64,000 nucleotides of DNA from Acetobacterium fimetarium (GTDB lineage Bacteria; Bacillota; Clostridia; Eubacteriales; Eubacteriaceae). The stretch is taken from assembly GCF_014284475.1 (NCBI RefSeq), contig NZ_WJBC01000003.1, positions 62,001-126,000 on the forward strand. Reading direction: 5' to 3'. Within the stretch, counting starts at the first letter, position 1. Every line of letters starts with the position of its first letter. A program made the translations under genes and the position numbers. The notes under the pieces are model-generated. The model searched no databases and was not told the origin of the DNA. It was given only the letters and a program-made list of their open reading frames with translations. Below, piece by piece: positions 7,837 through 17,532 of this stretch.

Positions 7837-9777
7837 TCATTCTATCTTAAACCCTATCTCAGTGAATTTATTTTTCTGCGGTTCAAAATCACCTTTTATT
7901 TTTGATTGATCCATAAGTATAGTCAAATTCTTTCTCGCTCTGGAACAGCCAACATAAAATAATTTGTAAGCGCTAAGAACACCGAATACTGAGCTTTCTT
8001 TTAAACAATCTTTGGCTTTAGTTACTCCTGGCTTTACTAGAAACTGACGGTATCTTTCCTTACAAATGAACTCAAAATAAGGATTACACCTAAACTGATC
8101 CAATATTGAAGATATCTTTTCGCAAATTACTTTTTCATGTTTAACAAAAGAATCTTTCTTCAATTCGCTTATTTTCATACCAATAGTGTTTTGCAAATCA
8201 GACAATTCATTAATATAGTCATAATAGAATTGATGAAACTCTTTTAATGAAATACTTAATTGTCCCCACATTTCGAAAAATCGGTACATATGTACTATCG
8301 GATTTTTGTAACTGTCGTCTGCGACAAATAAAACACTATCATGACTTTCTCCTTTTACACCGTGTTGGGTTGATACCTTTGGGTTTCTCAAATATTTAAC
8401 AACCCGTATCAGCTCAATAACTGGTACGTTAAAAGCTTCTTTGTTTTCATCATCAGACTGAACGCCCTCCATATATACACTATCAACAATTGAATTTCTT
8501 TCAAGTACAGTAAGTAATTCAGATATAGTTTTTGATTCATCCTGAAAAACATCAAAGATTTCTTTCAAGATATTAAATAGCCTTTGTTTGTCACTATGTG
8601 TCTTAATATACCATCCATCTTCGCAAAATATCGACTTATAGGACTTGAAGGTTTGAACTATCAAACCATATTTCTGCGTTTGATAGTTGTCTACCATTTC
8701 TACTAAACAATACAATAACTTCATCAAAGGGTCTGGGTTGTCATCATAGTGCGTAGTCAACACATTTACTGCCGAATAGGTTTTACCAAATGAATATTTC
8801 TCCATGCAATCAAATGCTTGATAAAGGTTAAGTGCGCCTATATCAGAAAAGCGCTCTTTATTAAATAGATATAAAACTAAAGTATTTGAATCAGATTTTT
8901 TTATATCGTCTATCGATGTTGAAATATTATCAGTTATGACTATTCGGGGTTGAAAATCAGCGCTTAGTAGTTTCATTTCAGGTGAATTGTCTTGGTTAAA
9001 AGGCGAATCATTATAGATGTTGTTTAATAATAGCACAACATCTGTAACAGAGCGATAGTTTGTTAATAAGGCTTGTGTTGTGTCAAAACATTCGAATTGT
9101 TCTTCAAATGATCCATCGTAATTTTTATAAATCTGCTGCATTCGGTCGCCAAACAAATACAATTGAACGTTTGAACCAGCAACACTATTATAAAATATTT
9201 TCAGAACATCAGACATGGTATCCTGGTATTCATCTATGAAAATAAATTGATATTTAGATGATATTCTTTTACTAATAATAGGGTAATGATCAAAAATATT
9301 TTTTGAAAAGCTTATTAAGTCATCGTGTGATAGCCCTCCATAATATAACGTATTAAATGGAGATTTATTATATGAAATCTTCTCTATATTCTTCTTAACG
9401 GTTTCAAAGTCAAGTTCACTATATTTGTCTTTATACTTATTGTTACTTGCCATAATGTGATCATCTTGACCTGAATTATCTATGCGTTGTTTGATCTTGT
9501 CCTCATATACTTCATAATACAAATCCAAAATATCACGATGTGAGAAGTAGCTTTTCATGAAGCTATTGAGAAATGAATGAATCGTTCCAATAAAAACATT
9601 CTTCGCATCTACATCTCTGGACAGCTCATCGGCAGCTCGGTTTGTATATGTTATACATAAAATATTATCTCTCGGATTCTCGAGGATACACTTCTTTACC
9701 ATTGCTTTTATTTGTGTCGTTTTCCCACTCCCAGCAGGGGCATTAACAAGAAAACAGTTTTTCAAGCTGTCAGCCAC
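7837..9777 (-). CDS. gajB: UvrD/Rep-like superfamily 1 helicase, GajB-like (Gabija)
   Basis: A 646-aa superfamily 1 helicase-like protein. Walker A is APAGSGKTT at residues 13-21, motif Ia/Ib includes GTIHSF, Walker B is FIDEYQDT near residue 182, and motif VI is VGCSRARKNL near 608. Motif V appears as TQHGVKGESHDSVLFV. It overlaps the end of the upstream OLD-family gene by 16 nt; an SD-like AAAGGAGG lies seven bases before its GTG start. An OLD-family nuclease followed by a UvrD-like helicase is the Gabija anti-phage layout, in which GajB senses DNA ends and nucleotide state and works with GajA. It is longer than the roughly 500-aa characterised GajB, so it may be a divergent subtype. Confidence 0.75.
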   Translation of the reverse strand: MADSLKNCFLVNAPAGSGKTTQIKAMVKKCILENPRDNILCITYTNRAADELSRDVDAKNVFIGTIHSFLNSFMKSYFSHRDILDLYYEVYEDKIKQRIDNSGQDDHIMASNNKYKDKYSELDFETVKKNIEKISYNKSPFNTLYYGGLSHDDLISFSKNIFDHYPIISKRISSKYQFIFIDEYQDTMSDVLKIFYNSVAGSNVQLYLFGDRMQQIYKNYDGSFEEQFECFDTTQALLTNYRSVTDVVLLLNNIYNDSPFNQDNSPEMKLLSADFQPRIVITDNISTSIDDIKKSDSNTLVLYLFNKERFSDIGALNLYQAFDCMEKYSFGKTYSAVNVLTTHYDDNPDPLMKLLYCLVEMVDNYQTQKYGLIVQTFKSYKSIFCEDGWYIKTHSDKQRLFNILKEIFDVFQDESKTISELLTVLERNSIVDSVYMEGVQSDDENKEAFNVPVIELIRVVKYLRNPKVSTQHGVKGESHDSVLFVADDSYKNPIVHMYRFFEMWGQLSISLKEFHQFYYDYINELSDLQNTIGMKISELKKDSFVKHEKVICEKISSILDQFRCNPYFEFICKERYRQFLVKPGVTKAKDCLKESSVFGVLSAYKLFYVGCSRARKNLTILMDQSKIKGDFEPQKNKFTEIGFKIE

Positions 9778-11837
9778 AATAATGCCTCCTTTATATACGC
9801 AGGCAGCATAGAATCTACCAGATTATTGAGAATGACTGAATACATAAAATCTGTCTTTCTATTTGATGTGTGTAAAACGATCGTACGAATACTACATTCA
9901 TCTCCCTCTCGAGGAATAACAAACTTCAATTTGTCTTTATTTCGTTTCTCTATCCATTCTTTTTTGAGTTTGACATCTAAAGCTGTAACACCATAATGTC
10001 GCGCAAGCATTGCTTCTTCAAGTGTTCGAGAATAGTAGTCTCTTTTTCCTTGAAAGGCAAGACAAATACACCCCACTACAATAAGAGGAGACTTTTCCTT
10101 CCAGTCATACAACACTTGTACCGTTGGCGCTGGATTATCTAGAATGATCTCTGAAAACTTATTAATTGTTGTATTCGTAGTTCCAGAAATCAAAACGTCT
10201 GCGATATTAGACGAATCTTTATCATAATCCAAATCAGTTATTAGGACCGATTTAATACCCAAAAATTCAATAATAGGCTTGTAATTATATGCATATGCTC
10301 CTCCGACTTGAACAAAAGAAACATATTGACTTCTCAACAGTTCGAATTCTTTTGAGCGCAATATGTACTTTATTAACATCCTCTCAGTATCCCCTTCATA
10401 CATAATAATTTTATCCGCAAAGATAATGTCGGGAAAATTGATGGTATAAAACCAATCATAAAAATCCAACAATTCCTTATTTGACGCAATTGAGTTTTGG
10501 AACTCACGCAAATCATATGTGTTGCATTTGAAAGGGCTAACTTGTCGTAACACTCGGAGTTGAGAAATTGAAGCAGTTCGAACAACCTCATGCGAGTGCG
10601 TAGTTAATACGCCCTGAATACCTTTTTCACGATTATAATAGTTAATTAGATATTGTGAAAAGACATTCTGCATCTGAGGATGCATATGTGCTTCTGGTTC
10701 TTCAATTACAAAGAAGTTCACAATTAGCGGATCAATTGTTTTCCTGAATTTCTCTAATTGAAGATGAATATAGATAAGATTACTATATCCTAGACCTTGT
10801 GAAGATTCGCTTAAATAATGATCATCCGCTTGATACTTAGCACATGTAATGCTTTTTAGTAAAGAGTGGACTGCTTCCTCAGTCACATTCATATCAATGA
10901 CTATGTTTCCCGCATGACCACCATTAGTTATAGAAATTGCCTCCATTGTTTCACTCAGAGTATCAAGTGAAGCGATCCGTACTTTTTCCTGAATCTTTGC
11001 GTCTTGAATAGGTTGAATAATCTGATCTGGAAGGTTTTTAATCAAATCCTTCCAGTCATCTTCCTGACTGGCAATATCAATCATGTTTTTGCTCAAAATT
11101 TTTGTTCTATCAGAACTTTCGTCATCTAAATTTCGCCCAGCCATAATATTATGATAATTAAATAGGCTTTTGAACGACGACATGTCCATAGCCACTATGT
11201 TCTTATATGCCTTATCGGAAAAATTTGCTGTTTCCTCACATGAGTTGGCATATAGCAGAACGAGCATTTCTTTAATAATGCGAATAGCATCAATCTCCTT
11301 ATTTTCATCGCGCGTTAGTTTAATAAACCGTGTTAAAAACTTCTCGTATTCATTATCTAAGGTTTTTCTGAAGAGTTCAACATTCAATGCATAACGATAG
11401 ATAAAATAAAAACTCGTATTGTTTGGCTCAAATTCCATGATATAATCAGCAAAATGCCGAATATCATCTTCATTTCCATTATAATCCACCTGAATTTTCA
11501 CTTCGATTGGGGGCATCAACGCTACCTCTTCTGATTTCGTAACAGACAAGACTTCTTTGCAGATATCTGTTATTACATCTTCTTTTGGTTTCCCCGTTGT
11601 AAAAGCAGAATAGACAATAGGATATATGCTATTACTCCATTTTTGACATTCAATAATTGAAAAATCATCACAACATAATTTACTTCTAGTGTTATTGAAT
11701 ATAGAATTAAAAAGTTCGACAAGTGAAGTTTTCCCACTGTTATTCGCACCAGCGATAACAGTGATATTATCTTCCATATTTAATTTAACATTATCAAATT
11801 TTCGATAATTGGATATATGAATGGTTTTAATTTTCAA
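9762..11837 (-). CDS. gajA: OLD-family ATPase/TOPRIM nuclease, GajA-like (Gabija)
   Basis: A 691-aa protein with an N-terminal ABC/SMC-type ATPase: MKIKTIHISNYRKF, Walker A GANNSGKTS at residues 30-38, and Walker B FVIEEPEAHMHPQ near 377. A C-terminal TOPRIM domain follows, with MYEGDTERM near 480 and the acidic LITDLDYDKD near 535. This is the OLD-nuclease architecture. The start is TTG, chosen because AAGGAGGG lies seven bases upstream and the domain begins immediately. The gene is first in the transcript and overlaps gajB by 16 nt. In Gabija systems GajA is a sequence-specific nickase restrained by nucleotides and released when phage activity depletes them. At about 690 residues it exceeds the best-known GajA (under 600). 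Confidence 0.78.
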   Translation of the reverse strand: MKIKTIHISNYRKFDNVKLNMEDNITVIAGANNSGKTSLVELFNSIFNNTRSKLCCDDFSIIECQKWSNSIYPIVYSAFTTGKPKEDVITDICKEVLSVTKSEEVALMPPIEVKIQVDYNGNEDDIRHFADYIMEFEPNNTSFYFIYRYALNVELFRKTLDNEYEKFLTRFIKLTRDENKEIDAIRIIKEMLVLLYANSCEETANFSDKAYKNIVAMDMSSFKSLFNYHNIMAGRNLDDESSDRTKILSKNMIDIASQEDDWKDLIKNLPDQIIQPIQDAKIQEKVRIASLDTLSETMEAISITNGGHAGNIVIDMNVTEEAVHSLLKSITCAKYQADDHYLSESSQGLGYSNLIYIHLQLEKFRKTIDPLIVNFFVIEEPEAHMHPQMQNVFSQYLINYYNREKGIQGVLTTHSHEVVRTASISQLRVLRQVSPFKCNTYDLREFQNSIASNKELLDFYDWFYTINFPDIIFADKIIMYEGDTERMLIKYILRSKEFELLRSQYVSFVQVGGAYAYNYKPIIEFLGIKSVLITDLDYDKDSSNIADVLISGTTNTTINKFSEIILDNPAPTVQVLYDWKEKSPLIVVGCICLAFQGKRDYYSRTLEEAMLARHYGVTALDVKLKKEWIEKRNKDKLKFVIPREGDECSIRTIVLHTSNRKTDFMYSVILNNLVDSMLPAYIKEALLWLTA

Positions 11838-12045
11838 TTACTATCCCTCCTTGAACAAAATCGAGAATAAATTAACTTTTGTTAATTAAATTGTACTTGA
11901 TTTTTAACAAACTGTCGATAAGAATATCAAGATGCAATACTTTTATCTGTTTTGAAGTTTGGTTAATGCATTATATAATCTCACTATTACTCAATTTCTA
12001 TTTTGTAAGTTCCATCTATACGTATTTTATATTTCACTCCACCTT
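11838..12045. other. Intergenic stretch upstream of the Gabija-like operon
   Basis: About 200 bp of AT-rich DNA in which the promoter of the OLD-family gene must lie. The plus-strand frame here is low-complexity (many Ile, Phe, Tyr) and is not supported as a gene. Confidence 0.4.
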
Positions 12046-12417
12046 TTATAAATATATCCAAGTATCTTCAATTTTTACAAATGTTTTTTCATAGCCATCA
12101 ACAGGATTTCCTAATCCCATCTTAAAATTCCCACAACCAACCCAACCATCTTCCACTTTATAATCAAAATGACTTTCATTTAAACCCATCCCGGATAATC
12201 ATCAATCATATTTAATATTGACGCGGACCTATTTCCAACTTATTGATTTTGAGTATATACTGGTAATTTCTTTTCCATTCGGTATTCTCCTCTGTTGATG
12301 GTCAAGTAAATCGACCACTTCTGTATTTTTACTTGCAACTTCCTGCAAAAAAACGTTAAGAGTAGGCAAATACACCCTAATCGATAATGATACTAGCAGT
12401 ACTTGATATATTGCCAT
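12046..12417 (-). pseudogene. Decayed gene of unknown family (frameshifted pieces)
   Basis: Three protein-like pieces follow each other on the minus strand in different frames. They are a 62-codon piece (12229-12417), a short piece reading GNRSASILNMIDDYPGWV, and a 47-codon piece (12046-12189) with HFDYKVEDGWVGCGNFKMG and GYEKTFVKIEDTWIYL. Together they look like the C-terminal part of one gene broken by at least two small lesions. The family is not recognised. It follows the 407-aa gene by a few bases. Confidence 0.4.
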
Positions 12418-12421
12418 TTGT

Positions 12422-13645
12422 TCATAAAATGATATCGGTATTTCCTAAAATAAGCTGATTCTCTAAAAATTTGATTAACTGATCGATGTTTCCGTTTTTA
12501 AAATTTTCATTTCTTTCCGTTTTATTCTCCGAAAGATTCTTAATAATATCAATTTCTTTTATTACTTCATATATCGGTTTTTCAAAAACTATTGTAGGTA
12601 ATATATCTCCTTTTTTGTGAATAAAATATTTTATTGGATGTTCATTAGCTAATCTAGCTAATCCTTTATCTTTAGTAACTAAATAGTGCATACATATTGC
12701 ACCGTCATCAATATCATTTGCCATTCCAATTTCAGTACAAAACCTCAAGTGAAATAAATCCCATGACATACCTTGTATTGTTTCAACAATATTATTCGCA
12801 TTAGTTTGTATTTTTTTAAAAAACTCTTTAATTCGGTCATCATTTCTGTTTTTTAAAAACCAATAGCAAAAAACTATTTCTCGCTCTAAAAAAATCCCCA
12901 AGTCCTTGTTTACGAATTCTAAAAGTTCTGTTATCTTTTTTTTAATTCCATTCTTGTTATGAAATGAAATTATTGTAGTTTTTAATATTAAAGCATAAAT
13001 TGATTTCTGTAACAAAAGAATTCTATCAAATTCATTTTCTCCATTGGAAATTCCTTTCATAAAATCAATCGACTTCTTGGTATCTTGAAAGTCCTGCTCT
13101 TCATGTTGATAATCTACTGAAAATGAATGCAAATCGGAATGCTTGAATTTATTATATATGAGCAGTGTTCGAATTGCACATTCTTCTACATAACTATCGC
13201 TTATTTTTCCCGCATTTTCTAACATATATGGAAAGCAAGTTACATCATTACAAAATAAATTCAAATCTGTCATAATAGGGTTTGATTTTGAATTTTTTCT
13301 ATTATCGTGGATTTCAATTAACATATTCATCATATTCACATCTAAATCAAAGCAATTTTTGTATTCAAAATCCGCACATGAATTACGCATCATTTCTTTA
13401 CAAACCACATTATTTATTAAACAAAAACTACTTTTGAAAATGGATACTACTTTCACTACTTCCAACTTCATTGTTTGCGCTAACGGCGGTTCCTTATTAA
13501 TTGATTGTGTCATCGGGTCATCAAATATAAGTATCGTATAATCCCATAATTGTTCAATATTATCATGATAAATTAACATAATCTCTGCAAAATTATTTGC
13601 AGAGATTATGTTATTTATTAAGTCATTTTCAGTAAATTGATTCAT
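12422..13645 (-). CDS. Unknown 407-aa protein in the defence island, possibly with a C-terminal PIN-like domain
   Basis: The start was set at the Met of MNQFTENDLI because AAGGGAG lies eight bases upstream; an earlier in-frame start adds 13 residues without such a site. The protein is soluble, Lys/Asn/Ile-rich, with no signal peptide. Near residues 285-330 the segment MANDIDDGAICMHYLVTKDKGLARL resembles the end of a PIN-type ribonuclease fold, where an acidic residue precedes a (T/S)xDK element. The long N-terminal region is unassigned. It is flanked by broken genes and IS3 scraps and shares strand with the Gabija-like genes. A role in defence is an inference from location; the PIN resemblance is weak. 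Confidence 0.5.
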   Translation of the reverse strand: MNQFTENDLINNIISANNFAEIMLIYHDNIEQLWDYTILIFDDPMTQSINKEPPLAQTMKLEVVKVVSIFKSSFCLINNVVCKEMMRNSCADFEYKNCFDLDVNMMNMLIEIHDNRKNSKSNPIMTDLNLFCNDVTCFPYMLENAGKISDSYVEECAIRTLLIYNKFKHSDLHSFSVDYQHEEQDFQDTKKSIDFMKGISNGENEFDRILLLQKSIYALILKTTIISFHNKNGIKKKITELLEFVNKDLGIFLEREIVFCYWFLKNRNDDRIKEFFKKIQTNANNIVETIQGMSWDLFHLRFCTEIGMANDIDDGAICMHYLVTKDKGLARLANEHPIKYFIHKKGDILPTIVFEKPIYEVIKEIDIIKNLSENKTERNENFKNGNIDQLIKFLENQLILGNTDIIL

Positions 13646-13798
13646 CACTTTTCTCCCTTTGATTATATTCCCGGCAATAATCATTAACTGTCAAAAGATT
13701 GTTAGTTTCATCACCGTCCCGTACCGGTCTGAGAAGACAATTGGCGTTATAATGCACACGCTTGTCAAGACACGAAATTAGAATTTTTTTAGATAAAA

Positions 13799-14050
13799 TT
13801 CCATTCGCATTTTGAATAATCAGCTAATGCCATATTGTCATAAAATATAGCTGCCGGTGTTTTATAATCGAATCGTTGGTGACCTCATTCATGGTTATAT
13901 TTAGTAGATTTATTCCTTTGTCATGGCTCTCACTTCAGTGACGGTTTCCGGGTACAATAAATACAGACGTCCCACATATAAGATCGGAAAAACAGTTCAA
14001 TGCTAATATTGTCAGTTGTACTGCCTTTGACGTGTCAAAAATGTCCGTTT
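13799..14050 (-). pseudogene. IS3-family transposase remnant
   Basis: Frames on the minus strand contain KGSTTDNISIELFFRSYMW and, after interruptions, KYNHE then a stop then GHQRFDYKTPAAIFY. These match the end of IS3-type transposases (xGxxxDNxxIExFxxSLK ... YNxxRPHxxLxYxTPxxxY). Stops and frameshifts break the sequence. No intact copy is present in the window. Confidence 0.6.
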
Positions 14051-14125
14051 TCCTTTATTTTGAACGCCACTTTCTATTAACATAGTAACAAACCCCGTTC
14101 AACAGGTCAAAAACACTTTTAATCA

Positions 14126-15241
14126 TTAAATCCGATGCAACATAAAGAAGTCAAGTCCTACCGAAGTATTAGGGTCCCGATCCATATCCTTTTTTTCGCA
14201 AAAATCCAATATCTCCGTTTTATTGAAAAAATCCAATATCTTCTTCGCTTTGTCAGCATCATAATATCCTTCACACTCTTCTGATTCACTTGATTGCTCA
14301 GGCTTGGAAGGCTTGGAAGGCTTGGAAGGCTTGGAAGGCTTAGGCTTAGAAATAATTTTTTCTATTAAATCAGGATTTCCAAATATCTGATCCATAAGAA
14401 ATTTGCGAAATGATAAATCTATCCCCCAAAAATATTGTTCATTTCCGAAGGAAAAATAACACCCTTCCCACTTCCTATCCAATATATTTATAGTTTCTAT
14501 TTTTCCGTTATTATATTCATAGAAAAAGTCATAATAGTAATCATATAGACACTGCATTAGCCCAAAATATTTTTTTTCGTTAATTTCATTTCCATCAACA
14601 GGAGGATCAATAATTCTCCCATGAAAGTTATCTTTAAAATTAAAAATACACGCGCTTCGTGTGGAAAAATTAGATCTAACCTTTGAATTTGTAATGTCGA
14701 CAATATTAGAAACTTGGTTAATAGCCTTTTGAATTATCTTATCAGTCGTAGTATTACGTGAAGAACCTTTCGATTCTAAGAGATGTATGGCGCCATTTTT
14801 ATCATATCCTACTAAATCAGGCTCACTGCCACTATTTTCGTTAGAATCAATAATTTTCTTTTTTTTACCTCCAACATTAAATGTACACCCCATAGTTTTC
14901 ATCGTTTTAAAATGCGTAACCCAAGGAATTTTTAAATACTCTTCTGCCACTGCTTTTGTTAATCCTTGACCTAATTGATAGGATACACATACCTTTTCAG
15001 ACTGATCCAGATCAAAATAATCATCTTTTAATACTAGTTTTCCGTTTTCTTCTTTAACATTTGCACATACCATAAAAAATAATTGTAAGTGCTTATACCA
15101 CGATGCTCCAATAAAATTACGCCGATTATTATACCCTACTTGCATAATATGTCGACACAATTCTAATCTATTAATATCCATCGTTTTGATTCCATTTAAA
15201 GTATTATATTTACCATTGAAATCTTCAAATTTCAAGTCCAT
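14126..15241 (-). CDS. Unknown 371-aa protein with a PD-(D/E)XK-like motif
   Basis: A complete gene with TAGGAGAG eight bases before ATG. Around residues 140-153 it reads EPDLVGYDKNGAIHLLESKG, a good fit to the PD...(D/E)xK core of restriction-like nucleases, followed by a helix (IIQKAINQVSNI) of the kind that completes the fold. Residues of about 300-313 form a PSKPSKPSKPSKP linker encoded by five near-perfect 9-bp repeats. The N-terminal 130 residues and C-terminal tail are unassigned. It probably acts as a nuclease in the cytoplasm. Its place in the island suggests restriction or defence, but no partner methylase is visible. Confidence 0.5.
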   Translation of the reverse strand: MDLKFEDFNGKYNTLNGIKTMDINRLELCRHIMQVGYNNRRNFIGASWYKHLQLFFMVCANVKEENGKLVLKDDYFDLDQSEKVCVSYQLGQGLTKAVAEEYLKIPWVTHFKTMKTMGCTFNVGGKKKKIIDSNENSGSEPDLVGYDKNGAIHLLESKGSSRNTTTDKIIQKAINQVSNIVDITNSKVRSNFSTRSACIFNFKDNFHGRIIDPPVDGNEINEKKYFGLMQCLYDYYYDFFYEYNNGKIETINILDRKWEGCYFSFGNEQYFWGIDLSFRKFLMDQIFGNPDLIEKIISKPKPSKPSKPSKPSKPEQSSESEECEGYYDADKAKKILDFFNKTEILDFCEKKDMDRDPNTSVGLDFFMLHRI

Positions 15242-15415
15242 TATGTTTCTCTCCTATGTAATATTATTTTAGTCATTTGCGAAATGCCAAAACCCATTGC
15301 TATCAGTTTGTTTTTACGCGAATCTATATAAATTTCCTCTCCTCCTGTAATTGGTGTAATATAAGTGGAGTGATATCATAAAAGTGCAGTCCCAAATTGC
15401 AATGAAATGAGGTAA

Positions 15416-15703
15416 AAGAAAAAAGGTCTGATTATTTATAAAAAAACATATAGCGCAAAAGAACGCTTGTTAGCATTAAAACTAGCGGATGAAATCAAAA
15501 ACCGAGCTGCATCAGAACGGTTAGGTATTAAGTTGGACACATTGTATTCCTGGATTAGCAAAGCCAAAAATGGTAAGACCTGATTTGCTGCAGTACGTAG
15601 GAATGTTCCAATGGCAACTCGAAAAAGAATTACTGGTAGCCTACGAGGAAATTGAGATTTTCCAGGATGCACTTTTTTTTTGTAAAGCGACGAAAGAAAT
15701 AGC
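15416..15703 (+). pseudogene. IS3-family orfA (transposase helix-turn-helix subunit), frameshifted
   Basis: A first frame (15416-15583) reads YSAKERLLALKLADEIK then ASERLGIKLDTLYSWISKA, the helix-turn-helix of IS3 orfA. It stops at TGA 15581-15583. A second frame then carries LEKELLVAYEEIEIFQDALFF, the leucine-zipper-like end of orfA. The two parts are in different frames, there is no start codon with a binding site, and orfB is missing. Confidence 0.65.
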
Positions 15704-15841
15704 AAAACACTTGCGAATGACCTACCTCCCAAACCACCGGAACTGGAATGTCATCATAAACGTACAGTTTAAAAAGTGTCAAAAACGTGCAGCGTTCTAA
15801 TAACCCTTTGATTATGACACTTGTTACAACACTTCTATATA

Positions 15842-16161
15842 TCCAGAAATTGCATTAGTAACATTCAAAACCAAAGAGAATCAAAACGGCCGTTTTTGAC
15901 TCTTTTTATTCTAATACTTCAGATTAACACAAAAGGGGCTTCACATCATCTTTTACGGAAGCGTCCATAAACATTTCACTGTGAAATTTATCATCAAGGA
16001 TTATCGGACATATGAACGAGTACATCTCTAAAGAATATTGTAATTATTTTCCGATTTTTCATCAAAAACTAAAGCACCTTTCAAATATTTTATAATTCAC
16101 TTTATTATAACAATAACATGTCCATACATGATCTCAATATGCTTATCCAATTCATTAAAGT
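15842..16161. other. Intergenic stretch with no feature seen
   Basis: About 320 bp between the IS3 orfA scrap and the end of the 316-aa gene. Short frames only; no hairpin with a T-run or RNA gene was recognised. Confidence 0.4.
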
Positions 16162-17112
16162 TTAATATTGAACTATATTTCGACCTTCGAAAAGAATTTT
16201 TGGAATTATTACCTTTTCACAATCAGGATGATTCGTTAACAATAATCTAATCGCTCTTACAGCTGAGTAAACACTCTGCATTAATTCTTTTTGATCTTCC
16301 CATATTGTTTCATCGTACAGATTATCATATAGCTGATGTGCTGGTTTTTGCCTGATTTTCCTAAGCATTTTCAATGGTCTAATAATGGTCTCTTCTATTT
16401 TTTCAGCCGATACATTTTTAGAAAACCATTCACTCATCAACACTAGTGTTCCCTTATTAAAACCTTCCTCAGTTTTTCTTTCAACTGATACTATAAGATT
16501 TGCATCTCTAGTAAATGCTTCTGGTTCTAAATTATTAATAACTAATTTCTCTAAAGTGTTTATAAAATTATAATAATTATCTCGCGTTGGCAATAGAATA
16601 ATATGATAATTAATTGGCCTATCTTCTTTATCCATAGTATTATACTCAAATTCTTCTTTATAGATTTTTGGAATATTAATACACTCACACATTTTGTTAA
16701 TATAATGAATTTCCATTAGCAGAGCATCGAAGATTGAAATATCTTCTACCCATTCACCATATATAAGATTTTTTATAAAACCATTGTTTGGATAATAATC
16801 CTCGGAATTTTCAAGTAAATGTGAATACCAATGTCCTTGTGCTTTTTTTGATAATTTTGCCAAATCAGATGCAAATGCTACGATAGATCTTTTCTCTGGA
16901 TTATCCTTCTCATAAGCATGGCCAAAATTTTTTATATATTCGCTGTCTTCAGGTTTATTATTAAACTCATCCTTTACTGATATACTACCTCGATAATCAG
17001 AATAAGATATATAATATTTTGGATTACTAAAATAGCGTTCTAGAACGCAAACATTAAAATAAACCGTTTTTAAATAATCTCCATTCGCAATTGATTTAAA
17101 TATATTATCCAT
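16162..17112 (-). CDS. Unknown 316-aa protein with a HEPN-like R-x4-H motif
   Basis: A complete gene with GGAG eleven bases upstream of ATG. No family is recognised. The C-terminal third is helical and contains LRKIRQKPAHQLYDN near residue 255; RQKPAH fits the R-x(4-6)-H signature of HEPN ribonucleases, followed by a long helix (QSVYSAVRAIRLLL) as in HEPN bundles. The N-terminal part is rich in Tyr, Asp and Asn. HEPN proteins are common RNase effectors in defence and toxin systems, which fits its place in this island. This is a motif-level inference, and the motif is short enough to occur by chance. Confidence 0.45.
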   Translation of the reverse strand: MDNIFKSIANGDYLKTVYFNVCVLERYFSNPKYYISYSDYRGSISVKDEFNNKPEDSEYIKNFGHAYEKDNPEKRSIVAFASDLAKLSKKAQGHWYSHLLENSEDYYPNNGFIKNLIYGEWVEDISIFDALLMEIHYINKMCECINIPKIYKEEFEYNTMDKEDRPINYHIILLPTRDNYYNFINTLEKLVINNLEPEAFTRDANLIVSVERKTEEGFNKGTLVLMSEWFSKNVSAEKIEETIIRPLKMLRKIRQKPAHQLYDNLYDETIWEDQKELMQSVYSAVRAIRLLLTNHPDCEKVIIPKILFEGRNIVQY

Positions 17113-17275
17113 AACTCAATATCTCCAAATTGAATATTTCTGACTGAATAAATAGCCTGTCCAAACATACCGTAAATATTGCAGTATATTATTTTTAAGT
17201 TATGCTTCACATCAGTATTGTATTCATTGTAAGATTAATGCGCGTTTCTGTCAACTTATGAATTTAATCATGAAA

Positions 17276-17518
17276 CTAATGCTCTTTGCCCTCAACAAAC
17301 CATCTCGGTTTTTCATAGTAAACATAAACATCTTTATTCTTAATTCGACAGAGATACCGGGTCCCCTGTCCGCCAATCTTCAAAGACGATCTAGGCCGGA
17401 TATCAAATATAAAGTCAACGTCAAACTCCCGGCCATATCCCCATAAAATTTTCATTGGAATGATCTTTCCATCTTTTTCAAATTTTGCAATCACCGGTAC
17501 AAACTTCTTCACGGCCAT
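17276..17518 (-). CDS. Small protein that accompanies DinB-type polymerases
   Basis: An 80-aa protein starting at MAVKKFVPV. The ATG with AAGGAG eight bases upstream was preferred to an earlier ATG that almost touches the site. It contains GREFDVDFIFDIRP, GGQGTRYLC and PRWFVEGKE. From memory, short proteins of this kind often follow Y-family polymerase (ImuB/DinB-like) genes in Clostridia, sometimes on mobile elements. Here it lies 15 bp downstream of such a fragment. Its function is not established; a role with translesion polymerase or repair is inferred from pairing alone. Confidence 0.55.
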   Translation of the reverse strand: MAVKKFVPVIAKFEKDGKIIPMKILWGYGREFDVDFIFDIRPRSSLKIGGQGTRYLCRIKNKDVYVYYEKPRWFVEGKEH

Positions 17519-17532
17519 AAACATATCTCCTT

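Noticed and set aside
11879-12094. A 71-codon Ile/Phe/Tyr-rich plus-strand frame
   Set aside because: Looks like translated AT-rich DNA and overlaps a decayed minus-strand gene.
15436-15732. A 98-codon minus-strand frame
   Set aside because: Antisense to the IS3 orfA remnant.
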